A stretch of DNA of 64,000 nt from Lachnospiraceae bacterium (GTDB lineage Bacteria; Bacillota; Clostridia; Lachnospirales; Lachnospiraceae). The stretch is taken from contig CAAFXG010000316.1 of assembly GCA_900766925.1 (NCBI GenBank), positions 1-64,000 on the forward strand, read 5' to 3'. Of this stretch, positions 1 to 8,714 are shown one piece after another. Every line of letters starts with the position of its first letter. Within the stretch, counting starts at the first letter, position 1. The notes beneath the pieces are model-generated. The model did not search any database and had not been told where the DNA came from. It worked only from the letters and a program-made list of their open reading frames with translations. Made by a program: the position numbers and the translations under genes.

Positions 1-1
1 A

Positions 2-340
2 TACAAGAATGAGAAGAAAAATAGAGAAAAGAATAAAAAGAAGCAGAGAGTCAAGAAAATCACAGCACTCATCATATGTTGTTTATTGATTGGTGTTGCA
101 GTAGGATTTCCTTTAGGTAAGAAGTTGTATAAGATTACCTCTGAAAGACAGAAAGCCAAGGCAACAGTAAGTTCGAATTTGGTGGATTTATGGTCTCAGG
201 AATATTGGAATTCAAATTATGCAGGAATCATGGGTACTGACGCAACTGAGACAGATGCCGAAGAGACTTCGGATGATGAATATATCGATGATGAAGACCT
301 TAATGAAGATGTTGTCTCATCAGATTCTGACGCAGAATAA
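2..340 (+). CDS. small single-pass membrane protein, 5' partial
   Basis: The reading frame is already open at the left edge, so the true start lies outside the window. About 112 residues are visible. A strongly basic stretch rich in Lys/Arg is followed by one hydrophobic segment (around ITALIICCLLIGVAVGF), then a short soluble part, and a very acidic Asp/Glu/Ser tail that ends in DSDAE. This suggests a single-pass membrane protein with its basic side in the cytoplasm. I do not recognise a family. It ends 19 bp before the tmRNA, so tmRNA transcription probably begins in or upstream of this gene. A methionine-initiated reading from position 86 would cut the hydrophobic segment and is less likely. 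Confidence 0.6.
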   Translation, partial: YKNEKKNREKNKKKQRVKKITALIICCLLIGVAVGFPLGKKLYKITSERQKAKATVSSNLVDLWSQEYWNSNYAGIMGTDATETDAEETSDDEYIDDEDLNEDVVSSDSDAE

Positions 341-359
341 ATTTTCGTCCCTTAAACCA

Positions 360-702
360 GGGGTTGTACTGGTTTCGACGGGGGTTTAGAAATTATGTAA
401 GCCATCAGTGGAGCAGACCACTATAAAACATGTAACTTAAATATAAACGCAGACGAAAATTACGCGTTCGCTGCCTAATATGGCGGCTGTCAGACCTTTG
501 CTCCCCGCAGCTTAGGATTCTGGCATCGACTTGCGGGACACTCTGCGGCTTAAGCTTTGCGGTCGTAGAAAATTCATGAAGCTACCAAGAAGGATAGCCT
601 GTCTGTAGGCGATTCTTCGAGGGAATGTTAAAATACAGACTATGATGGTAGAAAGCATAATGGAAGAGCCTTCGGACGCGGGTTCGATTCCCGCCAGCTC
701 CA
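360..702 (+). ncRNA. ssrA: transfer-messenger RNA (tmRNA)
   Basis: tmRNA rescues stalled ribosomes and tags the nascent peptide for proteolysis. The 5' end GGGGTTG (360-366) pairs with CAGCTCC (695-701) as the acceptor stem. The 5' conserved block GTACTGGTTTCGACGGGGG and the T-arm GGTTCGATTCCC (681-692) are diagnostic. The tag reading frame is readable at 446-478 as (N)ADENYAFAA followed by TAA; whether the resume codon is AAC (446) or GCA (449) cannot be decided by eye. The 3' CCA is not encoded: after the discriminator A (702) comes TTT. No smpB is visible in the window. A 192-nt minus-strand ORF over this RNA is a shadow. Confidence 0.97.
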
Positions 703-741
703 TTTGTTGTAATGCCTCCGAAGGAGGGATTGCCTACGCAG

Positions 742-779
742 ACGCCAAGCCTTATAAAATTAAGGCCTGGCGTATTTTT
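742..779 (+). terminator. intrinsic terminator of ssrA
   Basis: The stem ACGCCAAGCCTTA (742-754) pairs with TAAGGCCTGGCGT (761-773) with one mismatch, and is followed by ATTTTTC. It lies 40 nt past the tmRNA 3' end and just before the stop codon of the convergent minus-strand gene. A smaller hairpin, CCTCC-GAAG-GGAGG-like (715-727), lies between the tmRNA and this terminator. Confidence 0.8.
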
Positions 780-782
780 CTA

Positions 783-1850
783 TTAATTCATACACTTAAA
801 GATAATATATCGTGAATAAGAAATAAGCATATCCATATCCTGCAGAAATGAATCAACCAGTTCAATAAAGGTTTCAGTATCCTTATAATCACGTTTATAT
901 CCGGTTAATATTCCACTGTCAAGCTGGGTGATGAAATGACCTGTACGCTTCTGATAACAATTTTCTTTCTTGGCTTGGAAACGATAATTTCTGTCCACAT
1001 ATTTGGCAACACTCTTATGAACTGCCATGTCTTCGGCAGGAAGATAGTAATAATCCCTGTAGTTGTCGAAGAAAAATTTCATTTCCTCTGATACAATAGG
1101 TACATTTATTGTTGCCTCATTTTCGTAGGCTGAAATTAATATATCCTTCACTCCGATAGATATTCGTTTTGGAACAGGATAATCAAGTGATAATGTAAAA
1201 AGTAATCTATTATCCTTTACGGACATTTTTCTGATTATGAAGCAGCCGGCCTTGAGTTTAGTTAAGCTCAAAAGTGAACAACAGTACATTAAACCCTCTA
1301 AATCTTCGTAATTATGCTGGATTAAAAGCTTCTTTTTGGATTCATTTCCTGTCATTAAAAATTCCTGATATATTTTAATAAGATTACCGCCGGAGTATTT
1401 GTCAAGTCTGTTAATCCCAATAAAGTTTTCAAGAGTTTTTTGCTTAAGATTATCAATATGCATTATGTCCTTAAAAGGTTTTAAGATTTTGTATAAGTCA
1501 ATACTTACCAGCTTGTCAAGATTATATCCTATATTCAGCTGAGACGCATTCTTTGTAAGATATGGAATATCAAATCCGTCACCATTATAGTGCAGAAGAT
1601 ATTTATAATGTGATGCAAATTCAAAGAAAAGTGATATAATATCAGTCTCTGAGTTGCCGTCGTCGTTAAACCACTGGGTAATCATCCACTTACCTTCTTT
1701 ATAAAAGGCGCAACCAATCATATATAGCTTCGTTGCTTCAGCAACAAATCCTGTTGTTTCAATATCAAAAATTATTATGTCTTCAGGATTATAATAAGAT
1801 GATATCTGTAACAGTTTATTATTATGAACATTATTGGTTATTATTTGCAT
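783..1850 (-). CDS. ribonuclease H-like (YprB-type) exonuclease domain protein
   Basis: 355 residues. The N-terminal part carries a DEDD-type nuclease signature: IIFDIETTGF with D29 and E31, then HYNGDGFDIPYL near residue 94, and a later HNYEDLEGL block. This matches the RNase H-fold domain of YprB-like proteins found in many Firmicutes (usually paired there with a helicase, which is not seen here). The C-terminal half is unassigned. The start has a strong AAAGGAGGT SD on the minus strand just upstream (1853-1865). The gene converges on ssrA. Role in nucleic-acid processing is inferred from the family; substrate unknown. Confidence 0.75.
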   Translation of the reverse strand: MQIITNNVHNNKLLQISSYYNPEDIIIFDIETTGFVAEATKLYMIGCAFYKEGKWMITQWFNDDGNSETDIISLFFEFASHYKYLLHYNGDGFDIPYLTKNASQLNIGYNLDKLVSIDLYKILKPFKDIMHIDNLKQKTLENFIGINRLDKYSGGNLIKIYQEFLMTGNESKKKLLIQHNYEDLEGLMYCCSLLSLTKLKAGCFIIRKMSVKDNRLLFTLSLDYPVPKRISIGVKDILISAYENEATINVPIVSEEMKFFFDNYRDYYYLPAEDMAVHKSVAKYVDRNYRFQAKKENCYQKRTGHFITQLDSGILTGYKRDYKDTETFIELVDSFLQDMDMLISYSRYIIFKCMN

Positions 1851-1921
1851 AGGTTACCTCCTTTGTAAAGATATTAACAGACTTTTTGAATCTATGATAA
1901 CAAAATATAATATTATTTCAT

Positions 1922-1951
1922 AAAATAATAAATGTAGTCATTATTTGTCAA
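1922..1951 (-). promoter_or_regulatory. candidate sigma-A promoter for the RNase H-like gene
   Basis: On the minus strand a perfect TTGACA (1946-1951) is followed after 18 bp by TATTTT (1922-1927, 4 of 6 match). It lies about 75 bp upstream of the start codon in an AT-rich gap (1851-2094) that also holds the divergent promoter of the DivIVA-like gene. Confidence 0.4.
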
Positions 1952-2030
1952 TTATAACATTGAAGTTTCAATATAGCCATATTAATATATGAAAATATTG
2001 TGAGTTTTGAATTCAAAAGTAAATAAATGC

Positions 2031-2058
2031 TTGTTTTTTTTGTCTATTATGTTATAAT
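2031..2058 (+). promoter_or_regulatory. sigma-A promoter of the DivIVA-domain gene
   Basis: TTGTTT (2031-2036), a 16-bp spacer, and a perfect TATAAT (2053-2058). Expected transcription start is near 2065, which is downstream of the upstream ATG at 2062 and so supports translation from 2095. Confidence 0.65.
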
Positions 2059-2094
2059 TTTATGTATGAAATTGAAGGCACGGAGGAGTTATAC

Positions 2095-2691
2095 ATGATA
2101 CAACCAATCGATATAAAGACGCAGAAGTTCAAGAAGGGTCTGTTTGGATATAAGGCTATTGATGTTGATAGTTTTATTGATTCTGTTTATAAAGCTTATG
2201 ATGATTTATTTAATGAGAATGCGCAGTTATCTAAGAATCTTGAGAGAGTAAATTCTGCACTTCAGGAAAATCGTCTGAAGATGTTTGACTTAGAGACAAA
2301 ATTACAGCAGCTTGAGAATGTTTCTTCTGATGGAGATGACTTTGAAGCAAAGAAGAAGGCAGATCAGATTATCAAGAATGCAGAGGCTGCAGCAGCTTCG
2401 ATAATTGCTAAGGCTAAGGAACAGAGTGAGAAGCTTGAAAATTCTGTTAAGGCTGAGGAGCCTAAGACCGAGGTCAAGACTGAACAGACAACCACAGCAT
2501 CAGCAGGTAAGGAATCAGCATCATCAAGATTCTTTAAGAAAACAGCCGAGGAAGCACCTGCATCAACGAATGTTACCGATGATGAAGATGATGAAATCTT
2601 TGTTGGTGAGATTGAGGACGCCAGAAAGCCGGATAGAATGATGATTGGTGATGGTGAAGAAGAGGAAGACATGGACTTCGAGTTCTTATAG
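2095..2691 (+). CDS. DivIVA-domain protein
   Basis: 198 residues from ATG 2095, which follows a GGAGGAG SD at 2082-2088; the in-frame ATG at 2062 lies upstream of the predicted transcription start. Residues 1-40 (IQPIDIKTQKFKKGLFGYK... DVDSFID) are the DivIVA/GpsB N-terminal membrane-binding motif, followed by a coiled coil to about residue 115. The C-terminal half is low complexity, rich in Glu, Lys, Ala and Thr, with an acidic end. DivIVA-family proteins recruit division or polar proteins to curved membrane; here the partner is unknown. It is followed by a terminator and then ruvA. It could stand in for the missing MinE as a Min-positioning factor (inference). Confidence 0.85.
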   Translation: MIQPIDIKTQKFKKGLFGYKAIDVDSFIDSVYKAYDDLFNENAQLSKNLERVNSALQENRLKMFDLETKLQQLENVSSDGDDFEAKKKADQIIKNAEAAAASIIAKAKEQSEKLENSVKAEEPKTEVKTEQTTTASAGKESASSRFFKKTAEEAPASTNVTDDEDDEIFVGEIEDARKPDRMMIGDGEEEEDMDFEFL

Positions 2692-2700
2692 AATGAATAC

Positions 2701-2740
2701 ATAGGGGCTGTCGCATCGCTGGTGTGACAGCCCTATTTTT
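2701..2740 (+). terminator. intrinsic terminator between divIVA-like gene and ruvA
   Basis: ATAGGGGCTGTCGCA (2701-2715) pairs with TGTGACAGCCCTAT (2723-2736) with one bulged G, followed directly by a T run (2736-2740). The SD of ruvA (AGGAG, 2741-2745) starts right after the last T, so any ruvA transcript from upstream must read through this hairpin. Confidence 0.8.
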
Positions 2741-2751
2741 AGGAGTAGTTA

Positions 2752-3351
2752 ATGTTTGAGTATATTAAGGGTTCTGTCGAATATATTTCAGAGGATGGAA
2801 TAATTGTAGAAAATAACAATATAGGATATAGGATTATAACAAGTTCTTTTGTGGCGAATCGTGTTAAGCTTCATGAACAGACCTGCATTTTTACATATAT
2901 GCATATCAGGGAAGATGATTTAAGCCTTTATGGTTTTTTATCCAGAGATGAGGTTAAAGTATTTAAGCTATTGATTTCTGTTAGCGGAATAGGGCCTAAG
3001 GGAGCAATTGCTATTATGTCAGCTCTTTCTATTGATGAGTTAAGAATGGCTGTGTTGTCAGATGACCACAAGGCGATTGCAAAGGCAAATGGTGTAGGTA
3101 CAAAGACTGCCCAGAGGGTTATAATGGAGCTTAAGGATAAGTTCAAGTTAGAAGATGTATTTGATGATATGTCTTTATCTGATGACTTGCCAGAGACGTT
3201 AAGTAATGATAATATATCAGAAACAGTTATGGCACTTGTAAGTCTTGGTTATTCAAATGTTGATGCATTAAGAGCTGTAAGGAAGGTTGCAAACCATGAT
3301 ACACTTACAGTAGAGGAGCTGCTTAAGGAAACGCTCAAAAATCTTATATAA
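2752..3351 (+). CDS. ruvA: Holliday junction DNA helicase subunit RuvA
   Basis: 199 residues, the normal length. RuvA binds four-way junctions and loads RuvB for branch migration. N-terminal OB-fold (MFEYIKGSVEYI), central tandem HhH motifs (LLISVSGIGPKGAIAIMSAL and KANGVGTKTAQRVIMELKDK), and a C-terminal UBA-like domain III (SEMVMALVSLGYSN-like segment, residues 150-199). The SD AGGAG lies right at the end of the upstream terminator. ruvB follows after 13 bp. No separate promoter or LexA-like box is visible in the 60 bp before it. Confidence 0.97.
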   Translation: MFEYIKGSVEYISEDGIIVENNNIGYRIITSSFVANRVKLHEQTCIFTYMHIREDDLSLYGFLSRDEVKVFKLLISVSGIGPKGAIAIMSALSIDELRMAVLSDDHKAIAKANGVGTKTAQRVIMELKDKFKLEDVFDDMSLSDDLPETLSNDNISETVMALVSLGYSNVDALRAVRKVANHDTLTVEELLKETLKNLI

Positions 3352-3364
3352 GGATATATAGGTT

Positions 3365-4363
3365 ATGGAACGAATTATTACGACAGATATAATTCCGGAG
3401 GATGACAAAATTGAACAAGGCTTAAGACCATCTTCACTTTCCGAATATATTGGTCAGGAGAAAGCCAAAAAGAATCTCAAGGTTTTTATTGAGGCTGCAA
3501 GGAAGAGAAATGAGCCGCTTGATCATGTCCTTTTATATGGTCCGCCGGGACTAGGTAAAACAACATTAGCAGGTATTGTTGCACAGGAGATGGGTGTTAA
3601 TCTCAAAATAACGTCCGGTCCTGCAATCGAAAAACCGGGTGAGCTTGCAGCAATTTTAAATAATCTAGCTGAAAATGATGTTTTATTTATTGATGAAATA
3701 CACAGATTAAACAGACAGGTTGAAGAGGTTCTTTATCCGGCAATGGAGGATTTCGCGATAGATATCGTGATAGGTAAGGGAGCCGGTGCGCGTTCAATAA
3801 GACTTGATTTACCTAAGTTCACCTTAGTGGGTGCGACAACAAGGGCAGGAATGCTTACTGCACCTTTAAGGGACAGGTTTGGTGTAGTGAACAGATTAGA
3901 GTTTTACAGTGTAATGGAGCTTATGCAAATTATAATCAGATCATCAGGAGTGCTTGGAGTTACAATTGATGATGAAGGTGCTTTAGAGATTGCAAAAAGG
4001 TCCAGAGGTACACCTAGGCTGGCTAACAGATTTTTGAAACGTGTAAGGGATTTTGCTGAAATTGAACATAATGGTGTAATTGATTATGATGTTGCAAAGA
4101 CGGCCCTGGACAGATTAGATGTAGATTCACAGGGACTTGATAATACGGATCGAAATATTCTGGAAACAATGATGTATAAATTTTCGGGAGGACCGGTCGG
4201 ACTCGATACACTTGCCGCCGCAATCGGTGAGGATGCCGGTACGATTGAGGATGTATATGAGCCATATTTAATTAAAAATGGTTTTATTAACAGAACACCC
4301 CGTGGAAGAATCGTTACGGAACATTGTTATAAGCACTTTAATTTAGAACATTTAATGAAATAA
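3365..4363 (+). CDS. ruvB: Holliday junction DNA helicase ATPase RuvB
   Basis: 332 residues. AAA+ motor of the RuvAB branch-migration complex. Walker A GPPGLGKTT, Walker B FIDEIHRL, sensor 1 GATTRAG, arginine-rich RGTPRLANRFLKRVRD sensor 2 region, and the C-terminal winged helix (PRGRIVTE). All catalytic elements are intact. It sits 13 bp after ruvA and 26 bp before zapA, so ruvAB-zapA is probably one transcript. Confidence 0.97.
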   Translation: MERIITTDIIPEDDKIEQGLRPSSLSEYIGQEKAKKNLKVFIEAARKRNEPLDHVLLYGPPGLGKTTLAGIVAQEMGVNLKITSGPAIEKPGELAAILNNLAENDVLFIDEIHRLNRQVEEVLYPAMEDFAIDIVIGKGAGARSIRLDLPKFTLVGATTRAGMLTAPLRDRFGVVNRLEFYSVMELMQIIIRSSGVLGVTIDDEGALEIAKRSRGTPRLANRFLKRVRDFAEIEHNGVIDYDVAKTALDRLDVDSQGLDNTDRNILETMMYKFSGGPVGLDTLAAAIGEDAGTIEDVYEPYLIKNGFINRTPRGRIVTEHCYKHFNLEHLMK

Positions 4364-4389
4364 TAATTATATAACGAAGGAGAATCATT

Positions 4390-4794
4390 ATGGCAAACAA
4401 AGTAGATATACCGGTAGTTATTAATGGAAAAGTATATACACTTAGTGGCTATGAAGGTGAAGATTATCTTCAGAATATTGCCACATATATTAATGGCAAA
4501 ATTGCGGAATGTAAAACATCTGATCAATACAGGAGAATGAATACCGAATATCAGGGAGTTCTTCTTGCACTTAATATTGCAGATGATTATTTTAAGGCTA
4601 AAAATCAAGCTGACAGTATGGTAACTGAGGATAATAATAAGGAACAGCAGTTATACGATCTCCGCCATGAGGTAATTGAGGCTCAGATTAAACAGGAATC
4701 AGCACTTAGAATGATAGAAGAGTATAAGGAACAGATTAATGCTCTTCAACGTAAAATAATACAGCTCGAGGCTGAAAAGGGAAGAAATGATTAA
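4390..4794 (+). CDS. zapA: cell division protein ZapA
   Basis: 134 residues. ZapA bundles and stabilises FtsZ protofilaments at the Z-ring. The N-terminal VDIPVVINGKVYTLSG and YLQNIATYINGKIAE blocks are the ZapA globular domain; residues 75-132 form a long coiled coil rich in Glu, Gln and Lys, as expected for the dimerisation helix. SD AAGGAG (4376-4381). The stop overlaps the next start by 8 bp, indicating translational coupling to the U32 protease gene. This zapA-U32 arrangement is common in Clostridia. Confidence 0.9.
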   Translation: MANKVDIPVVINGKVYTLSGYEGEDYLQNIATYINGKIAECKTSDQYRRMNTEYQGVLLALNIADDYFKAKNQADSMVTEDNNKEQQLYDLRHEVIEAQIKQESALRMIEEYKEQINALQRKIIQLEAEKGRND

Positions 4795-7276
4795 TTTCAG
4801 AAAGAAACCTGAAATACTTGCACCATGCGGGTCATATGATATACTTGTTGCCGCTATTGCGGCGGGCGCTGACGCCTGCTACATTGGCGGCAATAAATAT
4901 GGTGCCCGTGCTTATGCAACCAATTTTGATACTGATTCCATTGTCCGTGCAATTGACTATGCACATCTTCATGATGCAAAACTGTATCTCACAATTAATA
5001 CTTTATTCAAACAGAATGAAATATCCGATTTATTTAATTATATAAAACCATATTATGAAGCCGGTTTAGATGCTGTAATTGTACAGGATTTAGGAGTGTT
5101 TTATGTTGTTAAGGAGCTTTTTCCTGATATAAGTATACATTGTAGTACGCAGATGAACATTAACTCAGTTCATGGTGCAAGACTTATGTATGAACATGGT
5201 GCCCATAGAATTGTTACTGCCAGAGAAATGTCTCTTTCAGAGATTAAAACAATTAAGGATGAAATTCCTCAGCTTGAACTTGAAGCCTTTGTACATGGTG
5301 CGATGTGTTATTCATACAGCGGTCAGTGCCTTATGAGCTCGTTTGCAGGTGGAAGAAGCGGAAACAGAGGAAGATGTGCACAACCATGCAGAAAGTGTTA
5401 CGGAAAAGATTATATTTTATCCATGAAGGATATGTGTAGCCTGGAAAACATACCTGCTATCATTGATGGCGGTATAGATTCACTTAAAATTGAAGGGCGA
5501 ATGAAAAATTCATATTACGTGGCTTCGGCAGTTGATGCATATAGAACAATGCGTGATATGTATTTAAACGGAATTTTCAGTATAAAAGAGGCTGAGAAAG
5601 CTAAGAAACGACTTGCAAATGTTTATAACCGTGGCGGATTTTGTGATGGATATTTCTTCATGCATAATGGTCCGGAAATGATTTCAAGCACAAGACCAAA
5701 CAACCAAGGTGTAAAAACAGGTTATCTAAAGCAGATTAATAATGGAAGTATAGATATAAAATTATGTGAAAATCTTTATAGGGGTGATGTTTTAGAGCTT
5801 AAAACCAATAAAAATGAAATAATAGAAATCACATCAGGAATTGATGGTAAGTGTGGAAATGTAGTAAGGTTAAATGCTCCAAAAACTAAATATTTACAAA
5901 AAAATCAGGATATATACAGGACAAAATGTCAATATATACTCGATGAAACCCACCGCCAATTTTTATGCGACAAGGCAGCTGACAGGATAAAATTGCCACT
6001 AAGCTTCAAAATGTTTGCTAAAATTGGGGAGCCTTTTAAGGCTATTGTAAGCTGCCGTAATAATGGACGTGTTTTTTCGGCAGAGTATATATATGGAAAA
6101 GTTGAGGCCTGTAAAAATCAGACAACAGACGTACAGAATATAATTCAAAAAATAAGCCAACTTGGCAATACGGATTATTATTTTGAAGATATAAATATAT
6201 CGGTTGATAATAACGCTTTTATTCCGTTAGGAGTAATTAAACAACTGCGTCGGTCTTCAATTGACATGCTCGAGGCAGAAATTATCGATTCATATCGTCG
6301 CAGCATTACACCTTCCGGTAACAAATGCACGTCGCCGGACAGACAAGATATCAAGATTGTAAATGAACTAATAATGTCTTCGGAGGATGTGACCGTAGAT
6401 AAAAAGCAGATTATATTGTCTGAAGATACGGCAGTTTATCCTGAAATTAAGATTCACATTTCTGATATGACACAACTTAAAGCAGTTATGAAATATACAA
6501 ATGATGTAAAGCTTTATGGTATATATATGAGTCGCAGACTCTATGATGAGGCTCAAAAATCAGGTTATACCGATGCCTTGAAGATGAATGGTATAAAAAT
6601 ATACCTTGAGCTTCCGTATATAATTGACAGTGATTTTAATCTAATGGCCTATTTGCCAAAAGATTCAATAAGTGGTATATATATAAGAAATATTGACGGA
6701 TTAGCCACAATACATGATTTTTTTTCTAATTTAGAACTCGATTTTATTTGTGCCTATTCATTATACGCATATAATACTTATGCCAGAAGATTTATTGCTG
6801 ATTTATTGAAGGACAGGATAATATTTGAACTTCCAAGAGAGCTCAATTTAAAAGAACTTTCTGCATCCTTTGGTATGAATGTAAAGTCAATAAATGAATT
6901 TATGATTTACGGACATCAGCAGGTTATGCTGTCTGCTCAGTGTGTACAAAAGAATAGTGACGGTTGCGACCATGCATACAATACATTAAAAATAACAGAT
7001 GATAAGGGTAACAGTTTTTTTGCCAAATGCTTCTGCGATGGTTGCTTCAATGTAATATACAATAATGCAGCAACATGTATGTTTAATAAACTATATGAGA
7101 TAAAACAGCTTATAAATCCGGTTTATTTTCAGCTTGAGCTTACAATTGAAGATGAAAAAGAAACAGTTAAGATTATGGAAATGCTTGTAAATGCCGTAAA
7201 TAATAAAGATACATCTATGATAAATTTATCTGGTAATATGTATACAAACGGACACAACTATAGGGGAGTAGAGTGA
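4787..7276 (+). CDS. U32 family peptidase / RlhA-like protein
   Basis: 829 residues. The N-terminal half is the U32 domain: EILAPCGSYDILVAAIAAGADACYIGG at residues 8-34, and the signature CYSYSGQCLMSS with GNRGRCAQPCRKCYG near residues 175-205, whose cysteines are those proposed to hold an Fe-S cluster. Long U32 proteins with a DUF3656-like C-terminus include RlhA (YdcP), which acts in 23S rRNA C2501 hydroxylation together with prephenate. The C-terminal half is more diverged but keeps a cysteine cluster (AKCFCDGCF, near 750). The label peptidase is historical; RNA modification is the more likely role, by family. The start overlaps zapA. Confidence 0.85.
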   Translation: MINFRKKPEILAPCGSYDILVAAIAAGADACYIGGNKYGARAYATNFDTDSIVRAIDYAHLHDAKLYLTINTLFKQNEISDLFNYIKPYYEAGLDAVIVQDLGVFYVVKELFPDISIHCSTQMNINSVHGARLMYEHGAHRIVTAREMSLSEIKTIKDEIPQLELEAFVHGAMCYSYSGQCLMSSFAGGRSGNRGRCAQPCRKCYGKDYILSMKDMCSLENIPAIIDGGIDSLKIEGRMKNSYYVASAVDAYRTMRDMYLNGIFSIKEAEKAKKRLANVYNRGGFCDGYFFMHNGPEMISSTRPNNQGVKTGYLKQINNGSIDIKLCENLYRGDVLELKTNKNEIIEITSGIDGKCGNVVRLNAPKTKYLQKNQDIYRTKCQYILDETHRQFLCDKAADRIKLPLSFKMFAKIGEPFKAIVSCRNNGRVFSAEYIYGKVEACKNQTTDVQNIIQKISQLGNTDYYFEDINISVDNNAFIPLGVIKQLRRSSIDMLEAEIIDSYRRSITPSGNKCTSPDRQDIKIVNELIMSSEDVTVDKKQIILSEDTAVYPEIKIHISDMTQLKAVMKYTNDVKLYGIYMSRRLYDEAQKSGYTDALKMNGIKIYLELPYIIDSDFNLMAYLPKDSISGIYIRNIDGLATIHDFFSNLELDFICAYSLYAYNTYARRFIADLLKDRIIFELPRELNLKELSASFGMNVKSINEFMIYGHQQVMLSAQCVQKNSDGCDHAYNTLKITDDKGNSFFAKCFCDGCFNVIYNNAATCMFNKLYEIKQLINPVYFQLELTIEDEKETVKIMEMLVNAVNNKDTSMINLSGNMYTNGHNYRGVE

Positions 7277-7277
7277 T

Positions 7278-8714
7278 ATGGTTAATATCATTTGTGAGAT
7301 TTCAAAATATTTAATCATTTTATTTATGATTTTATATACGGTAAAATGTTTTTCTATTTTGTCATCCAAGGACGAAGATAAAAAACGTAAAAAACTCAAT
7401 AAACAGATTGTATATGTTTTTATCATACATTTTTTGTGCTACCTGACTCTGTACCTGAGATTGCATCAGATAAAAATTCTTATTTTTTATCTTGCACAGA
7501 TATTTGTAGCGATACTTTACATGGTAATATATCATTCCATATACAAGGAATCTTCGAGATTATTAACTAATAATACAGCCTTTATGCTGCTTATAGGTTA
7601 TACTATACTTACAAGACTCGATTTTAATAATGCAGTTAAGCAGTTTGTAATGGCTACGGCAGGCCTTGTAATTTCAGCTTTTATCCCGTATATCATGCTA
7701 AAGTGGAAGAATATTAAGAATATGGGAACAGCATATGGAATAATAGGTTTGCTTTTCCTGCTTACTGTATTTATACCGGGAATAGGAAAGGCACAGTATG
7801 GTTCGCGGAACTGGATTCAAATAGGAAGCTTCGGAATGCAGCCTATGGAATTTGTCAAAATCATATTTGTGTTCTTTGTTGCCAGTATGCTTGTCAAGGC
7901 AATTACACTAAAGGATTTGCTTATTAATGCATTGATATCGGCTGCATTCATGCTGGTGCTTGTGCTTGAGAAGGATCTTGGTGCTGCAGTTATCTTTTAT
8001 GTAACTTATGTTTTTATGGTATATTTAGCAACCTCCAGGGTTATTTTCCTTATAAGCGGAATTTCTCTGGGGGCACTGGCAGTCAGTGCCGGGTATTTGT
8101 TGTTTAAGGATTCGTTGTTCCGGCATGTTCTGGTAAGAGTTGAAGCCTGGCAGGATCCGTTTGCACATATTGACGGTAGTGGATACCAGGTAGCCCAGTC
8201 GTTATTTGCACTTGGAACGGGAGGATACACAGGCTCGGGACTATGTATGGGTAAGGCAAATACTATTCCGGTTGCAAGCAGTGACTTCATATTCTCAGCA
8301 ATTTGTGAAGAACTTGGTGTCATATTTGGTCTTGCACTTATTCTTGTTCTGGTGAGCATATTTATTTCATTTGCAAATGTAGCTATGAAATGTAGGAATC
8401 CATTTTATAAATATGTTGCATTCGGATTCGCATCAATATTTAGCATACAAACTCTGCTTAACCTTGGTGGTGTTACCAAATTCATACCTTCCACGGGTGT
8501 CACACTTCCTTTGATAAGCTATGGTGTAAGTTCTGTATTGAGTACATTAATTATATTTTCAATTGTTCAGGGAGTTTATGTAATTACAAGTAAAGAGGCG
8601 GATAAAATTGAAAAAGAAAGAGAAAGAATCATTAAACGCGAAGCCCTTGCTAACGGAGGAGGAGTTCCTGGAGAGAGAGCAACAAAGGGCAAAAAACAAC
8701 AAAATAAAGAATAA
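7278..8714 (+). CDS. FtsW/RodA/SpoVE (SEDS) peptidoglycan glycosyltransferase
   Basis: 478 residues with about 10-12 hydrophobic segments. SEDS proteins polymerise lipid II at the membrane with a partner class B PBP. Family motifs: YGSRNWIQIGSFGMQPMEFVKI (SEDS conserved NWI.IG...QPSE block), EKDLGAAVIFY, SGYQVAQSLFALGTGGYTGSGL, the ICEELGVIFG block and the C-terminal TGVTLPLISYG. SD GGGGAG (7262-7267). The hydrophilic C-terminal tail of about 35 residues is out-of-frame dual coding with the start of the next gene, the expected partner PBP. A second SEDS gene lies at 60449. Confidence 0.9.
   Translation: MVNIICEISKYLIILFMILYTVKCFSILSSKDEDKKRKKLNKQIVYVFIIHFLCYLTLYLRLHQIKILIFYLAQIFVAILYMVIYHSIYKESSRLLTNNTAFMLLIGYTILTRLDFNNAVKQFVMATAGLVISAFIPYIMLKWKNIKNMGTAYGIIGLLFLLTVFIPGIGKAQYGSRNWIQIGSFGMQPMEFVKIIFVFFVASMLVKAITLKDLLINALISAAFMLVLVLEKDLGAAVIFYVTYVFMVYLATSRVIFLISGISLGALAVSAGYLLFKDSLFRHVLVRVEAWQDPFAHIDGSGYQVAQSLFALGTGGYTGSGLCMGKANTIPVASSDFIFSAICEELGVIFGLALILVLVSIFISFANVAMKCRNPFYKYVAFGFASIFSIQTLLNLGGVTKFIPSTGVTLPLISYGVSSVLSTLIIFSIVQGVYVITSKEADKIEKERERIIKREALANGGGVPGERATKGKKQQNKE

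Noticed and set aside
512..703. Minus-strand ORF of 63 codons
   Set aside because: It is the antisense of tmRNA; the tmRNA structure explains the sequence.
2364..2702. Minus-strand 112-codon ORF and a plus-strand alternative frame in the DivIVA-like gene
   Set aside because: Both are shadows of a low-complexity Glu/Lys/Ala/Thr coding region; no SD.
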